Shown: piece after piece, positions 26,330 to 34,149 of the stretch
Numbering within the stretch: the stretch's first letter is position 1
Layout: each line of letters starts with the position of its first letter
Source of the DNA: Herminiimonas fonticola
Lineage (GTDB): Bacteria > Pseudomonadota > Gammaproteobacteria > Burkholderiales > Burkholderiaceae_D
Length of the DNA stretch: 64,000 nucleotides
NCBI RefSeq assembly: GCF_003293745.1
Contig: NZ_PTLZ01000002.1
Coordinates: forward strand, 62,001-126,000
Reading direction: 5' to 3'
The notes under the pieces: model-generated
The model's input: the letters and a program-made list of their open reading frames with translations, nothing else
What the model was told of the DNA's origin: nothing
The model's database searches: none
Translations under genes and position numbers: made by a program

Positions 26330-26656
26330 ATGACCAACACAAAGCAAATTGAATTAGTAAAACTCCAGGCATCTGCTGGGCAGGCCTGCAACCTATTGAA
26401 GATTCTTGCCAACTCTGACCGCTTGCTCCTGCTATGCCAGATGACGCAAGGTGAATACTCGGTCGGTGAGCTGGAAACGATGACTGGCATTCGCCAACCG
26501 ACGCTGTCGCAGCAATTGACCGTTTTGCGCGAAGAGAAGGTGGTAAACACGCGTCGCGAAGGCAAGCAGATTTTCTACAGCGTTACCAGCCCAGAAGCTC
26601 TGGCAATACTGCAAGTACTTTACCAGTTGTACTGTCCGAAGGATGAGGAGAAATAA
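26330..26656 (+). CDS. bigR: BigR/SqrR-type ArsR-family persulfide sensor
   Basis: 108-residue winged-helix repressor (VGELETMTGIRQPTLSQQL is the recognition region). Two cysteines, Cys36 and Cys102, are spaced 66 apart, as I recall for the redox pair of BigR, which forms a disulfide or tetrasulfide bridge on sensing sulfide or persulfide and leaves DNA. I prefer ATG 26330 over TTG 26315; neither has a clear ribosome site, so translation may be from a short leader. Its targets are the flanking genes. Confidence 0.88.
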   Translation: MTNTKQIELVKLQASAGQACNLLKILANSDRLLLLCQMTQGEYSVGELETMTGIRQPTLSQQLTVLREEKVVNTRREGKQIFYSVTSPEALAILQVLYQLYCPKDEEK

Positions 26657-26657
26657 G

Positions 26658-27089
26658 ATGACGATTGACTGGATTCACTTCACGCCATGGGTCTCGCTTG
26701 TTGGCGGTTTGCTGATTGGCGTGTCGGCTTCGCTGCTCCTGTTCTTCAACGGCAAAATTGCTGGTATCAGTGGCATTGTGGGCGGCCTGTTCAGACCGTT
26801 CAACGGCGACATAGGATGGCGCCTTGCCTTCCTCGCCGGCATGGTGTGCGCACCGCTTATCTATAGCTTGGCACTACCGCTTCCAGACGTACGTGTTGAT
26901 AGCAGCATGCCGGTACTCATCGTCGCCGGGCTTCTGGTGGGCATTGGCACCCGTTATGGGTCGGGGTGTACCAGCGGACATGGCATATGCGGTCTGTCGC
27001 GCCGCTCGCCGCGCTCGATGGTGGCGACCCTGGCCTTTATGTTTGCAGGGTTTGTGACTGTCTACCTCGTGCGTCACGCGTTTACTTGA
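26658..27089 (+). CDS. YeeE/YedE-family sulfur transporter, first half (PmpA-like)
   Basis: 143 residues from ATG 26658 with a GAGGAG ribosome site, one base after the bigR stop. About four hydrophobic helices and the signature YGSGCTSGHGICG near 105-117 identify the DUF395/YeeE family, whose members move thiosulfate or other sulfur compounds. Here the protein is split in two consecutive genes, as in BigR operons of other proteobacteria. Confidence 0.9.
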   Translation: MTIDWIHFTPWVSLVGGLLIGVSASLLLFFNGKIAGISGIVGGLFRPFNGDIGWRLAFLAGMVCAPLIYSLALPLPDVRVDSSMPVLIVAGLLVGIGTRYGSGCTSGHGICGLSRRSPRSMVATLAFMFAGFVTVYLVRHAFT

Positions 27090-27099
27090 GGAGAATGAG

Positions 27100-27537
27100 A
27101 TGAAATTACTGATGTCGTTATTAGCCGGCTCGGTATTCGGTCTTGGTCTGATTGTGTCAGGCATGGCAGACCCATCCAAAGTACTTGGATTTCTAGACTT
27201 GGCTGGAAACTGGGACCCGTCACTTGCCTTTGTCATGGGGGGCGCATTGCTAGTCGGCTCACTGGCATTCCCGTTCGCAGCCAAGCGACAACAATCACTG
27301 CTGGGCGAAGCAATGCGTCTGCCGATAGCCACGAAGATTGACCGGCGGCTTGTGCTCGGTGGTTTGACCTTTGGCGTCGGTTGGGGCTTGGCGGGATATT
27401 GCCCGGGGCCGGCCCTAGTATCGCTTGCCCAAGGGGGCGCAAAGCCTCTGCTGTTCTTCGTTGCGATGATAGCCGGCATGCTCGTGTTCGAGCTCTTGGA
27501 GCGAATATCAGCCAGATCGCACAAGAAAGCCGGATGA
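27100..27537 (+). CDS. YeeE/YedE-family sulfur transporter, second half (PmpB-like)
   Basis: 145 residues, mostly membrane helices. The signature GYCPGPALVSLA near 107-118 is the second conserved cysteine motif of the family. It presumably pairs with the 26658 product to form one channel. It starts 10 bases after its partner (GAGGAGA ribosome site) and its stop overlaps the next start by 4 bases. Confidence 0.9.
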   Translation: MKLLMSLLAGSVFGLGLIVSGMADPSKVLGFLDLAGNWDPSLAFVMGGALLVGSLAFPFAAKRQQSLLGEAMRLPIATKIDRRLVLGGLTFGVGWGLAGYCPGPALVSLAQGGAKPLLFFVAMIAGMLVFELLERISARSHKKAG

Positions 27538-28343
27538 ATACACCCATGCTATTTAGTCTTGTTTTAGGAGCTTCGGTCGGGCTTGTCATGGGCTTGACGG
27601 GAGCAGGTGGAGGCATCCTTGCGGTACCGCTGCTTGTGTTTGCGCTCAACATGACAGTCAGCGAGGCAGGACCAATCGCGCTACTCTCGGTCGGACTCTC
27701 GGCTGCAGTAGGAGCAATGATTGGCTTTCGGGCTGGAGCTGTCCGTTATCGGGCAGCAATGGTGATAGCTGGCACCGGCATACTTGCCGCTCCACTGGGG
27801 GTATGGCTTGCCCAGCGCCTTGATACGAATTTTCTTGGTATTTTGTTCGCTGTCGTATTAATTTGGATTGCGTACAAAAACTTGATGGAAGGTCGACAAA
27901 AAATACAAAAAACAATCGATGGGGATTCACTGCCATGTATCCGTGACGAAAAAAGTGGTCGCTTTGTTTGGACCAGCAAGTGCGCTAGCCGGTTATTGTT
28001 TGCCGGTAGCTTTGCTGGAGTATTGTCCGGCCTGTTAGGAGTAGGTGGCGGTTTTGTGATGGTGCCGGCTCTGCAACGCTATACCGATTTGGCAATGAAG
28101 TCTGTGGTGGCAACGTCGCTTGCAATCATTGCCTTGATATCGCTTACAGGGGTAGTTGTGAGCGTATCTGCTGGGCACTTTGACCATGATGTAGGCGTGC
28201 CTTTCGCCGGAGGCTCAGCTGTGGGAATGCTTATAGGTCAAGCCCTCTCTTTGCGACTGCCTGCAAAGTATTTGAAGATTGCTTTTGCAATCATTTGCAT
28301 ACTTGTCGCTTGCCTAATGGTTGGCAAAACCATTTCGAGTTGA
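27534..28343 (+). CDS. Sulfite exporter TauE/SafE-family permease
   Basis: 269 residues from ATG 27534, which overlaps the preceding stop (ATGA); longer upstream frames are discarded. Two repeats each begin with a glycine-rich helix (GLVMGLTGAGGGILAVP and GVLSGLLGVGGGFVMVP), the hallmark of TauE/SafE transporters. In this operon it is well placed to remove sulfite produced by the persulfide dioxygenase encoded on the other strand. Confidence 0.93.
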   Translation: MNTPMLFSLVLGASVGLVMGLTGAGGGILAVPLLVFALNMTVSEAGPIALLSVGLSAAVGAMIGFRAGAVRYRAAMVIAGTGILAAPLGVWLAQRLDTNFLGILFAVVLIWIAYKNLMEGRQKIQKTIDGDSLPCIRDEKSGRFVWTSKCASRLLFAGSFAGVLSGLLGVGGGFVMVPALQRYTDLAMKSVVATSLAIIALISLTGVVVSVSAGHFDHDVGVPFAGGSAVGMLIGQALSLRLPAKYLKIAFAIICILVACLMVGKTISS

Positions 28344-28602
28344 CTGACAGGTGATTACGTAGGTTCCATCGCTTTGCCTGCAATTCATGCGTGGTCTTTT
28401 CTTCATTTGCAAACCTCATTCAGGTTATGCAGTTTTTAGTGTGTTGCAACTACCGGTTGAATCCAAGGCCAAAAGCAGACATTAATCAAACGCATTTTTT
28501 GACGTCTAACTAATGTGCTGCACTTGTTCTGAATTCAATTGATTAATTATCGATGTAAATTGGTGATTGCTTTGCCAAGTGGGATTGTGTGCGATACGCA
28601 GG

Positions 28603-29271
28603 TCAATTTTCTATGCAACTCTGCATCTCCAAAGGTATCGCCATTTCAGTATGCTCAGCCAAGCCGACAAGATCCCGATTTTTCCCTAGCATAATCATTC
28701 TGGTATGAAGATCTTCGCGAATCTGGTTACTGATTTCGCGTCCCAGATAGCGCAAGGTTTTGTCGCGTAGGTCGACATAAATCAAATCGTAATGCTTGTT
28801 AAGTGAATGCCATAAGGCATGTGCACCAGCGGACTGACGCGCGCCGCTAATCAAGCAGTTGCCTGCATCCAGCCACCATCGATAGATGGCGCTTGCTATG
28901 CCACGACGTTGATAGGCTGGCGCGTATTTGGAATGTGTCGCGCGCAGATGTTTGTCCTGGCGACGATTCAGTTCTATCAAACGGTTAAAGACGGTATAGC
29001 CTGCGAGACAGCGGTGCTTCAGATCTTCAACATAGATATAGTGTTCTCCATCTGCCTCACGATAACGAAAGGCCAGGCCTGGAAAATTAATGTCTATGCA
29101 GGGAAGATCGTAAAGAATATCGCCGGGCTGATTCAAGCGTCGATTGAGCGTATCAAGTTCTTTTTCCAGCTCGGATAGTGGAAGCTGTACGTCGATGCGC
29201 AGTTCCATGATGCGCGCAAGCCAGAGAATATGTGGAAAGGGAAGGGCTAAGCTGTGCAAGATAAGCTCCAA
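28603..29271 (-). CDS. GNAT-like acetyltransferase
   Basis: 222 residues. The acetyl-CoA-binding motif A is recognisable as YQRRGIASAIYRWWLDAG, preceded by the beta-strand HLRATHSKYAP. The flanks match no enzyme I know. The start could be ATG 29271 or ATG 29208 (MELRIDVQLPLSELEK); the first 21 residues are hydrophobic and the later start may be the real one. It lies 44 bases after a beta-solenoid protein gene and is probably co-transcribed. Confidence 0.7.
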   Translation of the reverse strand: MELILHSLALPFPHILWLARIMELRIDVQLPLSELEKELDTLNRRLNQPGDILYDLPCIDINFPGLAFRYREADGEHYIYVEDLKHRCLAGYTVFNRLIELNRRQDKHLRATHSKYAPAYQRRGIASAIYRWWLDAGNCLISGARQSAGAHALWHSLNKHYDLIYVDLRDKTLRYLGREISNQIREDLHTRMIMLGKNRDLVGLAEHTEMAIPLEMQSCIEN

Positions 29272-29315
29272 ATCAAGATTGGGTAAGTAGGTTTTTCATG
29301 GGCAACAAGCTGGCA

Positions 29316-30188
29316 TCAAGCCAGACAAGTGCCACCCCACCAACCGCTCATCAAGCGTTCTGGTTTCGACTTGGCGCGTACCTGGGCACTGGCCTCCCAT
29401 GCATCAAACTGAACGATCAATCCGGCGTAGATGCCGTAGCCTTCACCCGCTTGTATTTCCTCCATTGCCTGCAAGCTCTCGCCTGCCTTGATCGTGCCGT
29501 GGGCAACAATGGCTTCTTGGGCTTTGATGCCCCAATTTGCTTCCAAATGTTTTTCGCAAAGAATGCTTGCGCCAGATTCGATTCCATTGCCGGCCCAGAT
29601 GCAGTCAAGACCCGTGATGGATCCACCGGCTCTAATACTTTTATCGCAACGGAATACGCCCTTGCTCACGAGGTCTTGCCCCACGAATGCATTGCCCGCA
29701 ACAGACAGGTCGCCACCGCAAAATAATTCCCACTCGGCGCGCAAGTCACCACCGCAACGTAGATTCTCTTGAACCTCAATGCCCCAGCCCGCTTTGATAT
29801 CGCCACCTGCGTCCAGCATTACTTCGCTGCGTATGCTGGCGGCAGCACGAATATCTTCGCCGGCGATAATCGAATGGCCTGCACGAATCCCGCCGCCGGC
29901 TCGTATTGACCGTCCGGCTCTCACAATCGAAGCAACTTCAATGTTGCCTTTTACTTCCAGCGTTCCGGCGAACACGATTGCATCAGCATCAATGGCGTCT
30001 ACTCTTAATACGGCATCAGTGGGACCAAACTGCGTGAGCAGCCAGCAAGCGTCGTCGACTCTGCCCGCACTGACTAGTGCATTCAGAAGAGGTTGGTAAT
30101 CGCTGCCTTCTTGATGGTTGCGTAGAAACCAGCGAAATCCATCGGCACATGGGCTCTTATGTTTAACGAAATTTTTTGTCAGTTCCAT
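29316..30188 (-). CDS. Beta-solenoid repeat protein (bactofilin-like repeats), function unknown
   Basis: About 290 residues from ATG 30188 (a TTG at 30209 is also possible; neither has a clear ribosome site). Residues about 70-265 consist of short repeats of the type I-x-A-G-x-x-I-x-A-G (RAGRSIRAGGGIRAGHSI, AGGDIKAGWGI, AGESLQAMEEIQAG), which should fold as a regular beta-helix like bactofilins or hexapeptide proteins. The N-terminal 60 residues look globular (PLLNALVSAGRVDDACWLL). No signal peptide is seen. Possible roles are cytoskeletal scaffold or ligand display; I cannot assign one. Confidence 0.7.
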   Translation of the reverse strand: MELTKNFVKHKSPCADGFRWFLRNHQEGSDYQPLLNALVSAGRVDDACWLLTQFGPTDAVLRVDAIDADAIVFAGTLEVKGNIEVASIVRAGRSIRAGGGIRAGHSIIAGEDIRAAASIRSEVMLDAGGDIKAGWGIEVQENLRCGGDLRAEWELFCGGDLSVAGNAFVGQDLVSKGVFRCDKSIRAGGSITGLDCIWAGNGIESGASILCEKHLEANWGIKAQEAIVAHGTIKAGESLQAMEEIQAGEGYGIYAGLIVQFDAWEASAQVRAKSKPERLMSGWWGGTCLA

Positions 30189-30395
30189 GGCGACTTGGAT
30201 AGGAGACAAAAGGTCAGCGCACGATAGGCTGTAGAAACCAGAGATGGGCGGAGAGAGAACGTGCTGATCATGCGCAACAGGCGCACGAACGGAAGCTCGG
30301 CGAGAGCTTGCTCGCCGTAGATAATCGAAGACATGAAGTAAATCCCAAAGCGCAGCCGAAACTCAAGAAAGAGTTGGCCGCTATCGCGCCTGGCT

Positions 30396-30451
30396 TAAGC
30401 CCGGCGATAGATGAATTGCGCTAAAGAGAAAAGGAATTATCGCCGGGCTTA
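30396..30451 (+). repeat. 14-bp perfect inverted repeat competing with an upstream hairpin
   Basis: TAAGCCCGGCGATA (30396-30409) is exactly complementary to TATCGCCGGGCTTA (30438-30451). The first arm can instead pair with the segment at 30381-30395, so two mutually exclusive stems are possible. Confidence 0.65.
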
Positions 30452-30679
30452 GGAATCTGCTGCCGGCTGGAGGGCGTGTTGGATGCCCTTAAACCTGAGC
30501 ACGTGCGAAAACGGAACCGTCGTTAAAGACTGTTCTGATGCAAATGTGCCAAAGGAATAAACGAGGAGTGCCATAGACGCAAGTATAGGCGATCCCGCGA
30601 TATCGGGCAAACCATGACTTTGTTGCAATGCCCTTGTTTCCGCAGGGAGGCGGGGCGAACATAGCAAACGATGTGCAAT

Positions 30680-30711
30680 AAAAAAATCCCGCTAAGTAGC
30701 GGGATTTTTTT
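30680..30711. terminator. Bidirectional rho-independent terminator
   Basis: AAAAAAATCCCGC and GCGGGATTTTTTT enclose a TAAGTA loop. Runs of T occur on both strands. On the minus strand it would end transcripts from the 30889 side; on the plus strand it would end whatever crosses 30210-30680. Confidence 0.9.
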
Positions 30712-30811
30712 ATGTCTAATAGAAATTCAAAAAATGAGAATTCTTAAAAACCATTAGATATCGAAGAGATACAGACACAGCGACTCTTGCTGCGATCTGC
30801 ACGCTCTACAG

Positions 30812-30889
30812 TTACGGATTCGCATATAAAGTAATCGCCGATATGGCGATGACAGCGATCGAAATTATGATTCTCCACTTTGTGTTCAT
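30812..30889 (-). CDS. Possible 25-residue single-span membrane peptide
   Basis: ATG 30889 has AAGGAG five bases upstream, an ideal ribosome site. The peptide MNTKWRIIISIAVIAISAI... is a short basic head followed by a hydrophobic helix and ends at a TAA. An overlapping ATG four bases earlier (30893) would give a different 49-residue peptide but lies only one base from the ribosome site. A terminator lies about 100 bases downstream. The real product, if any, is probably the small membrane peptide. Confidence 0.4.
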   Translation of the reverse strand: MNTKWRIIISIAVIAISAITLYANP

Positions 30890-30946
30890 ACATTCTCCTT
30901 GGGCATCCTGGCGTGCCGCATCGCCTATTCATCGTTACGTAAATTT

Positions 30947-32074
30947 TTAAAGTATTGCGTTCAAAGCCTTGTCCAAGTTTGCTACGGTGCGTTCGATGTT
31001 GTGCAGCTTGTCCAGGCCAAACAGACCGACCCGGAAGGTTTTGAAGTCAGCGCGTTCATCGCATTGCAAAGGCACGCCCGCTGCGGTTTGCAAGCCAGCT
31101 TCCACAAATTTCTTGGAGGACTGTATGCCGTCATCATTGGTGTAACTCACCACCACGCCCGGCGCTTGAAAGCCTTCTGCCGCGACGCTCTTGAAGCCTT
31201 TTGATACCAGCAGCGCGCGCACTTTGTCACCCAGCTCCTGTTGCTCGGCACGGACTTTGTCGAAACCATATGCGGCAGTCTCTTCCATCACGCCACGCAA
31301 GACGGTGAGAGCATCGGTAGGCATGGTGGTGTGGTAGGCGACATTGCCTTGCTCGTACGATTCCATGATTTGCAACCACTTGCGTAAATCGCAAGCGAAG
31401 CTGGTGCTTTGGGTCGAATCGATTTTTTCACGTGCGAGTGCGCTCAACATGATGAAGGCGCAGCCTGCCGAAGCACTCCAGCCTTTTTGCGGTGCGCTGA
31501 TCAAGACGTCGACGCCGGTCGCTTGCATGTCAACCCACATGGTGCCCGATGCGATGCAATCCAATACAAACAATCCGCCCACCGAATGTACGGCAGCAGA
31601 GACTTGGCGCATGTAGTCATCCGGCAGCATGATGCCGGATGCGGTTTCCACGTGCGGTGCAAACACCACAGCTGGTTTGGTCGCCTTGATCGTGGCGACT
31701 ACTTCGGCGATAGGCGCAGGTGCGAAAGGTGATTGCGCGGAGTCTTCCAGCTGACGTGCCTTCAATACCGTGGTACCGGAAGGAATACTGCCCATGTCCA
31801 GAATCTGGCTCCAACGATAGCTGAACCAGCCATTACGAAGAACCAGACATTGATTGTTCGTTGCGAACTGCCGCGCCACCGCTTCCATGCCGAAGGTACC
31901 GCTGCCGGGCATGACAACCGCGGATTGCGCCTTGTAGACCTGTTTCAAGGTCTTGGAAATATCTTTCATCACGCCTTGAAAGCGTTGCGACATATGGTTG
32001 ATCGCGCGATCGGTGTACACGACGGAGTATTCGAGAAGACCGTCGGGATCGACATTGGGTAATAGACCAGGCAC
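30947..32074 (-). CDS. Class V PLP aminotransferase (serine/alanine-glyoxylate type)
   Basis: 375 residues from a GTG start at 32074 with GGAG six bases upstream. The PLP lysine is in SAPQKGWSASAG and the preceding aspartate in VDVLISAP; the N-terminal VVMPGSGTFGMEAVAR loop binds cofactor phosphate. Related enzymes are alanine-, serine- and phosphonopyruvate-type aminotransferases; the exact donor and acceptor cannot be told. It stands alone with large gaps on both sides. Confidence 0.88.
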   Translation of the reverse strand: MPGLLPNVDPDGLLEYSVVYTDRAINHMSQRFQGVMKDISKTLKQVYKAQSAVVMPGSGTFGMEAVARQFATNNQCLVLRNGWFSYRWSQILDMGSIPSGTTVLKARQLEDSAQSPFAPAPIAEVVATIKATKPAVVFAPHVETASGIMLPDDYMRQVSAAVHSVGGLFVLDCIASGTMWVDMQATGVDVLISAPQKGWSASAGCAFIMLSALAREKIDSTQSTSFACDLRKWLQIMESYEQGNVAYHTTMPTDALTVLRGVMEETAAYGFDKVRAEQQELGDKVRALLVSKGFKSVAAEGFQAPGVVVSYTNDDGIQSSKKFVEAGLQTAAGVPLQCDERADFKTFRVGLFGLDKLHNIERTVANLDKALNAIL

Positions 32075-32841
32075 GTTTGCTCCAGCAAGAATGAATCAAA
32101 TTCGGCCTAGCCAAGGGTTACTTGATTAAGCCACAAAAGGCAAAGAATGCCGAAAAGATAGATTTTACCGTTTACGCGGACAAAAGCCGACCCTCCCCAT
32201 TTGGTAGCGCCATGATTTCTGCAGGAATACTTTCTTTTGAGACAAGAATCCGGGATTTACACCACTTAATCCACAACGTGACTCAGAATTTGAGGCGAAT
32301 TTAAAGACAAATCAGGTATTTACAATTCTATTGACATAGATATTGAATCTATTGGTCATTGGAAATGGGATTTCATGCAATTTCGCCAAAGAAAGTGAGA
32401 GTTTCTGAATTGGTCATTGTTGATTTGCATCGAAAACTGCCCCACGTCTGGAGCACAATCCTGGCTACCAAAGTGAGTAATAGATTGGAGTGATCGACGT
32501 TCCCCCGACTTTTCTCGACAGTACGCATTAAATTCCCAGCCATGATTGACCTCGCCTTCTATTGATGGCGCGCAAGAACAGGTAACAACAGCAAATTGCC
32601 AATCACGATCATCAAGTAATTTAAATTTTTTAGCGAAGATTTACTCTGCCGGAATTGAATCAGCTAATAGTTTTGCATAGAATATTTGACATCAATTTGC
32701 GTTTGATTTTCTTTGTTTCCACTGATGAATTGCAGGATATTTTGATTGATCGAATTGCCATACGTTTGATATTTATCAAGTGCCGCCACTCCTTTCACAT
32801 TACATTTTGTTGTTGCGAAAAATATACCTTTTTTGAAGTAT
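32075..32841. other. AT-rich gap upstream of the aminotransferase and phaB remnant
   Basis: 767 bases without a supportable gene. The left part must hold the aminotransferase promoter. The right part holds an FNR box (32766-32779) with a -10 TACATT at 32801-32806. The middle (about 32420-32600) shows no reading frame with a ribosome site. Confidence 0.6.
32766..32779 (+). promoter_or_regulatory. Perfect FNR box before the phaB remnant/hemerythrin/phasin unit
   Basis: TTGATATTTATCAA matches TTGAT-N4-ATCAA in all fixed positions. TACATT at 32801-32806 is centred 31 bp downstream, the same spacing as at the nitroreductase promoter. Transcription would start near 32813 and run through the phaB remnant into the hemerythrin-like and phasin genes. 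Confidence 0.75.
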
Positions 32842-33058
32842 GCAGGGATGACGCGCGATACGGTTTTGCATCAAATGACACCCAGGAAATGGATTGAAGT
32901 TATCACTACAAATCTTGGTTCTGTCTTCAATATGCCCAGTAGGGCATTTGGGAGTAGGGAGCGATGTTGCTAGGCTCGCCGTGTTTCTGGCTGACAACGG
33001 GGCTGGCTTCATTATTGGCGCTACTTTTGATGTCGATGGTGGACAGTTCATGACGTAA
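32842..33058 (+). pseudogene. phaB: Remnant of acetoacetyl-CoA reductase gene phaB
   Basis: Two pieces of a short-chain dehydrogenase are joined in different frames. First piece: AGMTRDTVLHQMTPRKW then IEVITTNLGSVFN, matching the AGITRD...M...W...NL..FN region of PhaB. Second piece, one frame over: PVGHLGVGSDVARLAVFLA then DNGAGFIIGATFDVDGGQ and the stop at 33056-33058, matching the PhaB C-terminus. About 85-100 central residues including the YxxxK active site, and the whole N-terminal Rossmann start, are missing. PhaB makes 3-hydroxybutyryl-CoA for PHB synthesis; phaC and a phasin gene are nearby, so this was probably a working pha gene. Confidence 0.8.
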
Positions 33059-33104
33059 TGTTGAATGTCGTTATTTCAAACTTGATTTGTGCAAGGAGAG
33101 ATAT

Positions 33105-33572
33105 ATGGAACAAATCTTTTCGCAACCAGATATATCGCTGGGCATTGTTGAGATGGATAAGGCTCATAAGGTATTGATGCGAGAAATTATGAGCCTGATG
33201 CAGGCTCCCAACTTTGAATTGGCTCGGCGTTTGCCATACTTGGTGGAGCTGCTGGAGACGGATTTTCGGATTGAAGAGCAGTTGATGGAGTCAATGGATT
33301 ATCCAGAGTTGCGCGCGCATCGTGAGCAGCACGCAAGTCTGCTTGGTGTCATGCATCACACCGTTACAAAGGCGATGAATGAAGATTACCTGCTGCCGCG
33401 GGAGGTGCTGAACACGTTGCCTCAATGGTTTCTGTGGCATCTTGTGAAGATGGATGCTTCATTTGTAAAAGCGCTGAAAGCAGCTGGCGCCATGCCGGTC
33501 AATCACTTTGTTTTCAAACCGAAACAATGGTCTGAAAAACATTCACATCATATCGGGCATGTCCGATCATGA
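33105..33572 (+). CDS. Hemerythrin-like protein with one altered ligand
   Basis: 155 residues from ATG 33105 (AAGGAGA ribosome site). The hemerythrin four-helix pattern is recognisable: His21 in MDKAHKVL, the second-helix motif, His72 and His76 in AHREQHASLL, His112 and Asp117 in WHLVKMD. In the second helix the usual HFxxEE is DFRIEE, so the first ligand is Asp53 with Glu57 kept. The di-iron site may therefore be changed or lost. Bacterial hemerythrins bind oxygen or sense it. It precedes the phasin gene by 19 bases. Confidence 0.8.
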   Translation: MEQIFSQPDISLGIVEMDKAHKVLMREIMSLMQAPNFELARRLPYLVELLETDFRIEEQLMESMDYPELRAHREQHASLLGVMHHTVTKAMNEDYLLPREVLNTLPQWFLWHLVKMDASFVKALKAAGAMPVNHFVFKPKQWSEKHSHHIGHVRS

Positions 33573-33591
33573 CTTAACCAAGGAGCACACC

Positions 33592-34149
33592 ATGTTTCCT
33601 ACAATGAACGCGCCCTCTAATCTGAAGAACCTGTTCAATTCAGAATTCAGTTTGTACAAGGCTGCGGCTGACAATGCATGTGATGCAGTATTCAAGATTG
33701 CAGATCTGAATCTTGAAATTTTGAAGCAGGTACGTGCCAGCTGGTCGGCACAGTCCGCGCAAATAAGGCAGATGGACGGAAATGTAATCTCTCCTCTGCT
33801 GGATATAAATCAATTCAAGAAAAACGCCGAGATTGCCACATCCTATGGACAGCATCTCACAAAAATCATGCTGGATTTTCAGGCCGATATGCTGAAAATG
33901 GCGCAGCAGCAGGCTGCACAAATACCGAGTGCGAACGGCAGTGCATCGGAAGCCGGCGACACGAGTATGGCGAATGGCAATTTTCCGGGAATTCCGTTGC
34001 TTCAGAGTATGGTGGAGCAGGCAAGTAAGGGATATGTCGATTGGAACAACAGCCTGCTCCATTTTATGGATGCAGCCAATCCCGATCTTGCACATCAAGC
34101 CCGACGGAAGGATACGAGTCATCAGGAGAAGTCTCGTAGCGCGAAATAG
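33592..34149 (+). CDS. Phasin, PHA-granule-associated protein
   Basis: 185 residues from ATG 33592 with an AAGGAG ribosome site. Phasins coat polyhydroxyalkanoate granules and control their number and size. The amphipathic helical segment FNSEFSLYKAAADNACDAVFK and the phasin-type core LNLEILKQVRASWSAQSAQI identify the family, followed by a Gln/Ala-rich stretch (KMAQQQAAQIPSANGS). The C-terminus is basic. It probably shares a transcript with the hemerythrin-like gene from the FNR-box promoter at 32766. Confidence 0.82.
   Translation: MFPTMNAPSNLKNLFNSEFSLYKAAADNACDAVFKIADLNLEILKQVRASWSAQSAQIRQMDGNVISPLLDINQFKKNAEIATSYGQHLTKIMLDFQADMLKMAQQQAAQIPSANGSASEAGDTSMANGNFPGIPLLQSMVEQASKGYVDWNNSLLHFMDAANPDLAHQARRKDTSHQEKSRSAK

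Larger units (their letters stand above)
30210..30811. other. Structured non-coding stretch
   Basis: No gene is convincing in these 602 bases. Features seen: a hairpin GGCGAG/CTCGCC (about 30299-30316); a nested palindrome CTATCGC...GCGATAG with GGCTTAAGCC inside (30381-30410); a second copy of its left arm at 30438-30451 that can pair with the right arm instead; and a strong bidirectional terminator at 30680-30711. The layout would suit a non-coding RNA transcribed rightwards, but no promoter was recognised. Confidence 0.5.

Noticed and set aside
30449-30667. 72-codon minus-strand frame
   Set aside because: It overlaps the palindromic segment, has no ribosome site and no recognisable family.
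32420-32600. Possible insertion-sequence end (the stretch around CATCGAAAACTGCCCCAC recalls IS21-type ends)
   Set aside because: The resemblance is only from memory, with no transposase fragment, no paired inverted end and no target duplication found.
32655-32897. 80-codon plus-strand frame rich in Ile/Phe
   Set aside because: It reflects AT-rich sequence, spans the FNR box and runs into the phaB remnant in another frame.
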